This document shows, piece after piece, positions 62,488 through 64,000 of a DNA stretch of 64,000 nt. The translations under genes were made by a program, and so were the position numbers. This DNA is from an uncultured Bacilli bacterium (GTDB lineage: Bacteria > Bacillota_I > Bacilli_A > RF39 > UBA660): positions 15,114 to 79,113 of the forward strand of contig CAKPLX010000001.1 of assembly GCA_934167785.1 (NCBI GenBank). Reading direction: 5' to 3'. The notes beneath the pieces were generated by a model. The model saw nothing but the letters and a program-made list of their open reading frames with translations, did no database searches and had not been told where the DNA came from. Positions within the stretch are counted from its first letter, which is position 1, and each line of letters starts with the position of its first letter.

Positions 62488-63906
62488 ATGAAAAAAACAA
62501 AAATTATTTCTAGTATCGGTCCTTCTACTCAATCTTGGGAAAAATTTAAAGGAATAGTAGAAGCCGGAATGAATGTAGCAAGAATTAACTTTTCTCACGC
62601 TACACTAGAAGAAAGAAAATTAGATGAAAGTTTAGTAGAAAGAGCAAATAAAGAATTAGGAACACATGTTGCTATACTATACGATACAAAAGGACCTGAT
62701 TTAAGAACTTGTACTTTTGAAGGAGATTATATTGAATTAGTAGAAGGAAATACGATTCGCATCGTTGAAGAAGACTTACAAGATAAAGGAACTAAAGAAC
62801 AAATTTCTTTCAATTACCGTAATATTGTAAAAGACTTAAAGGTTGGAATGACTATACTTGTTGACGATGGATTCTACAAATTAATTGTAGAAGAAGTTGC
62901 TGCTGATGGCAGTAGTGCTACTTGTCGTATCATGAATAGTGGTAAGATTAAGTCTCGCCGTGGCGTTTGTATTCCAGGAATCAAACTAGATATCCCATTT
63001 GTATCCGACGTAGATAAAAAAGATATCGAATACGCTTGTAATCATGACGGGGATTATCTTGCACTATCATTTGTAAACAGTGCTGATGATATTCAAGAAG
63101 TAAAAAAACTTTGTACTCAATATGGAAAACCTAACATGAAAATTATATCTAAAGTAGAAACGCAATATGCTATTGATAACTTAAAAGAAATCGTTAGGGA
63201 AAGTGATTATATTATGATTGCTCGTGGGGATTTAGGAATCGAAACAGGCGTAGAAAATTTACCACTTTACCAACAAATGATGATTGACGAATGTCATTTA
63301 CAAGGAAAAGGTGTCATCATGGCTACGCAAATGATGAGTTCAATGATGCACAATATTCGTCCAACAAATGCGGAAGTTACAGATGTTAGTAATGCCGTAC
63401 TTCAAGGTTGTGATGCAATCATGACTAGTGACGAAACAACAATTGGAGAATATCCAGTAGAAACTGTTCAAAAAATGACTGATATTTGTGAAAAAGTAGA
63501 AAGTTACTATCACTTTGAAAATGATATTTTTGATAATACTGAAAAAGATATCACTTCTATTATTGCAGAAAGTGTTGTTACAGCAAGTAATGATATTGGT
63601 GCTAAAGTAATTGTTGCAGCAACAATGTCAGGACATACCGCTAGAAAAATCAGTAATTTGCGCCCAATTGCTCCAATTTTAGCAACTGTACCAAACGAAA
63701 AAATTGCAACAGGATTAGCACTTAATTATGGAGTTTATCCAACTATTGTAAAAGAATACAATTCTACTGATGAAGTAGTTAACGATGGAAAAGAAAAAGC
63801 CATTGAATTTGCTAAATTAGAAAAAAATGATCATATCATTATTACTGGTGGATTCCCAAATACTGGAAATAAAATCACAAACTTTATGAAAATTGAAGAA
63901 ATATAG
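62488..63906 (+). CDS. pyk: Pyruvate kinase
   Basis: 472 residues. KIISSIGPSTQSWEKF, MNVARINFSHA, YDTKGPDLRT, ISKVETQYAI, MIARGDLGIE and the C-terminal allosteric domain (DIGAKVIVAATMSGHTARKISNLRP). It makes pyruvate and ATP from phosphoenolpyruvate. The usual active-site ATQMLESM is ATQMMSSM. The extra PEP-utilising C-terminal domain of some Bacillus enzymes is absent. GGAGGAG ribosome site, a strong promoter and codon use richer in GTT, GCT and CGT fit high expression. Confidence 0.97.
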   Translation: MKKTKIISSIGPSTQSWEKFKGIVEAGMNVARINFSHATLEERKLDESLVERANKELGTHVAILYDTKGPDLRTCTFEGDYIELVEGNTIRIVEEDLQDKGTKEQISFNYRNIVKDLKVGMTILVDDGFYKLIVEEVAADGSSATCRIMNSGKIKSRRGVCIPGIKLDIPFVSDVDKKDIEYACNHDGDYLALSFVNSADDIQEVKKLCTQYGKPNMKIISKVETQYAIDNLKEIVRESDYIMIARGDLGIETGVENLPLYQQMMIDECHLQGKGVIMATQMMSSMMHNIRPTNAEVTDVSNAVLQGCDAIMTSDETTIGEYPVETVQKMTDICEKVESYYHFENDIFDNTEKDITSIIAESVVTASNDIGAKVIVAATMSGHTARKISNLRPIAPILATVPNEKIATGLALNYGVYPTIVKEYNSTDEVVNDGKEKAIEFAKLEKNDHIIITGGFPNTGNKITNFMKIEEI

Positions 63907-63937
63907 TAAAAAAGGCACTGAAATGAAGTGATAAAAT

Positions 63938-63978
63938 AAATGTAGACAGTCTAAAAAAGACACAGTCTACATTTTTTT
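63938..63978 (+). terminator. Terminator of pyk
   Basis: AAATGTAGAC (63938-63947) pairs with GTCTACATTT (63965-63974), with an inner AGTCT/AGACA pairing, then a T run. The last bases of the window (AAAAAAGGAG) look like the ribosome site of the next gene. Confidence 0.88.
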
Positions 63979-64000
63979 GTTATCATAAATAAAAAAGGAG

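Overview
The window is chromosomal, AT-rich DNA (roughly 30% G+C or below by eye) from a spore-forming Bacillota (Firmicutes). The evidence is the dnaG-rpoD-trmK block, yutD, a Gram-positive-type SMC and genuine sporulation genes: spoIIAA-like with sigF, spoVAC-spoVAD-spoVAE, an alpha/beta-type SASP and gerQ. UGA is used as a stop (dnaG, spoVAD and others), so this is not a mycoplasma code. My inference is an uncultured, probably anaerobic gut lineage of the Bacilli/Erysipelotrichia type. Species cannot be read from the sequence. No mobile element, prophage or CRISPR array is visible.

Layout. 1-9.7 kb: a partial M29 aminopeptidase, yidD, a ferredoxin, several unknown genes, yutD-pyrH, an NfeD/SPFH membrane pair, mutL and holA. 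9.7-14.2 kb: sporulation block with a sigma-H-type promoter and a Spo0A box ahead of a SpoIIAA-like gene and sigF (no spoIIAB), then an XRE regulator, the spoVA genes behind a sigma-G-type promoter, a ZIP transporter and a small frame-disrupted gene. 14.2-18.7 kb: a TetR regulator divergent from an RND-family exporter and an exported coiled-coil partner. 19-26.6 kb, mostly minus strand: murE, an M14 peptidase, a zinc phospholipase-C-like protein and a GNAT, then LemA, gerQ, a phosphoesterase and a CPBP protease. 26.7-34.3 kb: cell wall genes (S11 carboxypeptidase, GH25 lysozyme, FemAB, Ddl), ruvA, membrane proteins and the SASP. 34.4-45.9 kb: thiI, a DinG-type helicase, an intergenic candidate small RNA, uvrC, an internally duplicated unknown protein and smc. 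46-64 kb: a surface protein, queA, dnaG-rpoD-trmK, tRNA-His, GDPD, ligA, a deacetylase, an orphan prepilin, gpmI, VanY-type M15, a BI-1 protein, a two-module GH25 protein and pyk.

The genes fall into three themes: DNA replication and repair (holA, mutL, ruvA, dinG, uvrC, smc, dnaG, ligA), wall synthesis and remodelling (murE, ddl, femAB, S11, M15, GH25, deacetylase), and sporulation. The observations most worth a second look are: (1) a minus-strand intergenic RNA of about 105 nt with its own promoter, three hairpins and a terminator at 37986-38091; (2) a spoIIA locus that lacks the anti-sigma factor SpoIIAB and whose SpoIIAA-like protein seems to lack the phosphorylated serine; (3) a small gene with promoter, ribosome site and terminator but a broken frame at 14013-14125; (4) a 608-residue protein built from two diverged copies of one unit.

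Transcription signals are unusually readable. Many promoters carry an extended -10 (TGnTATAAT), and several adjacent genes share the same 8-nt stop/start overlap.
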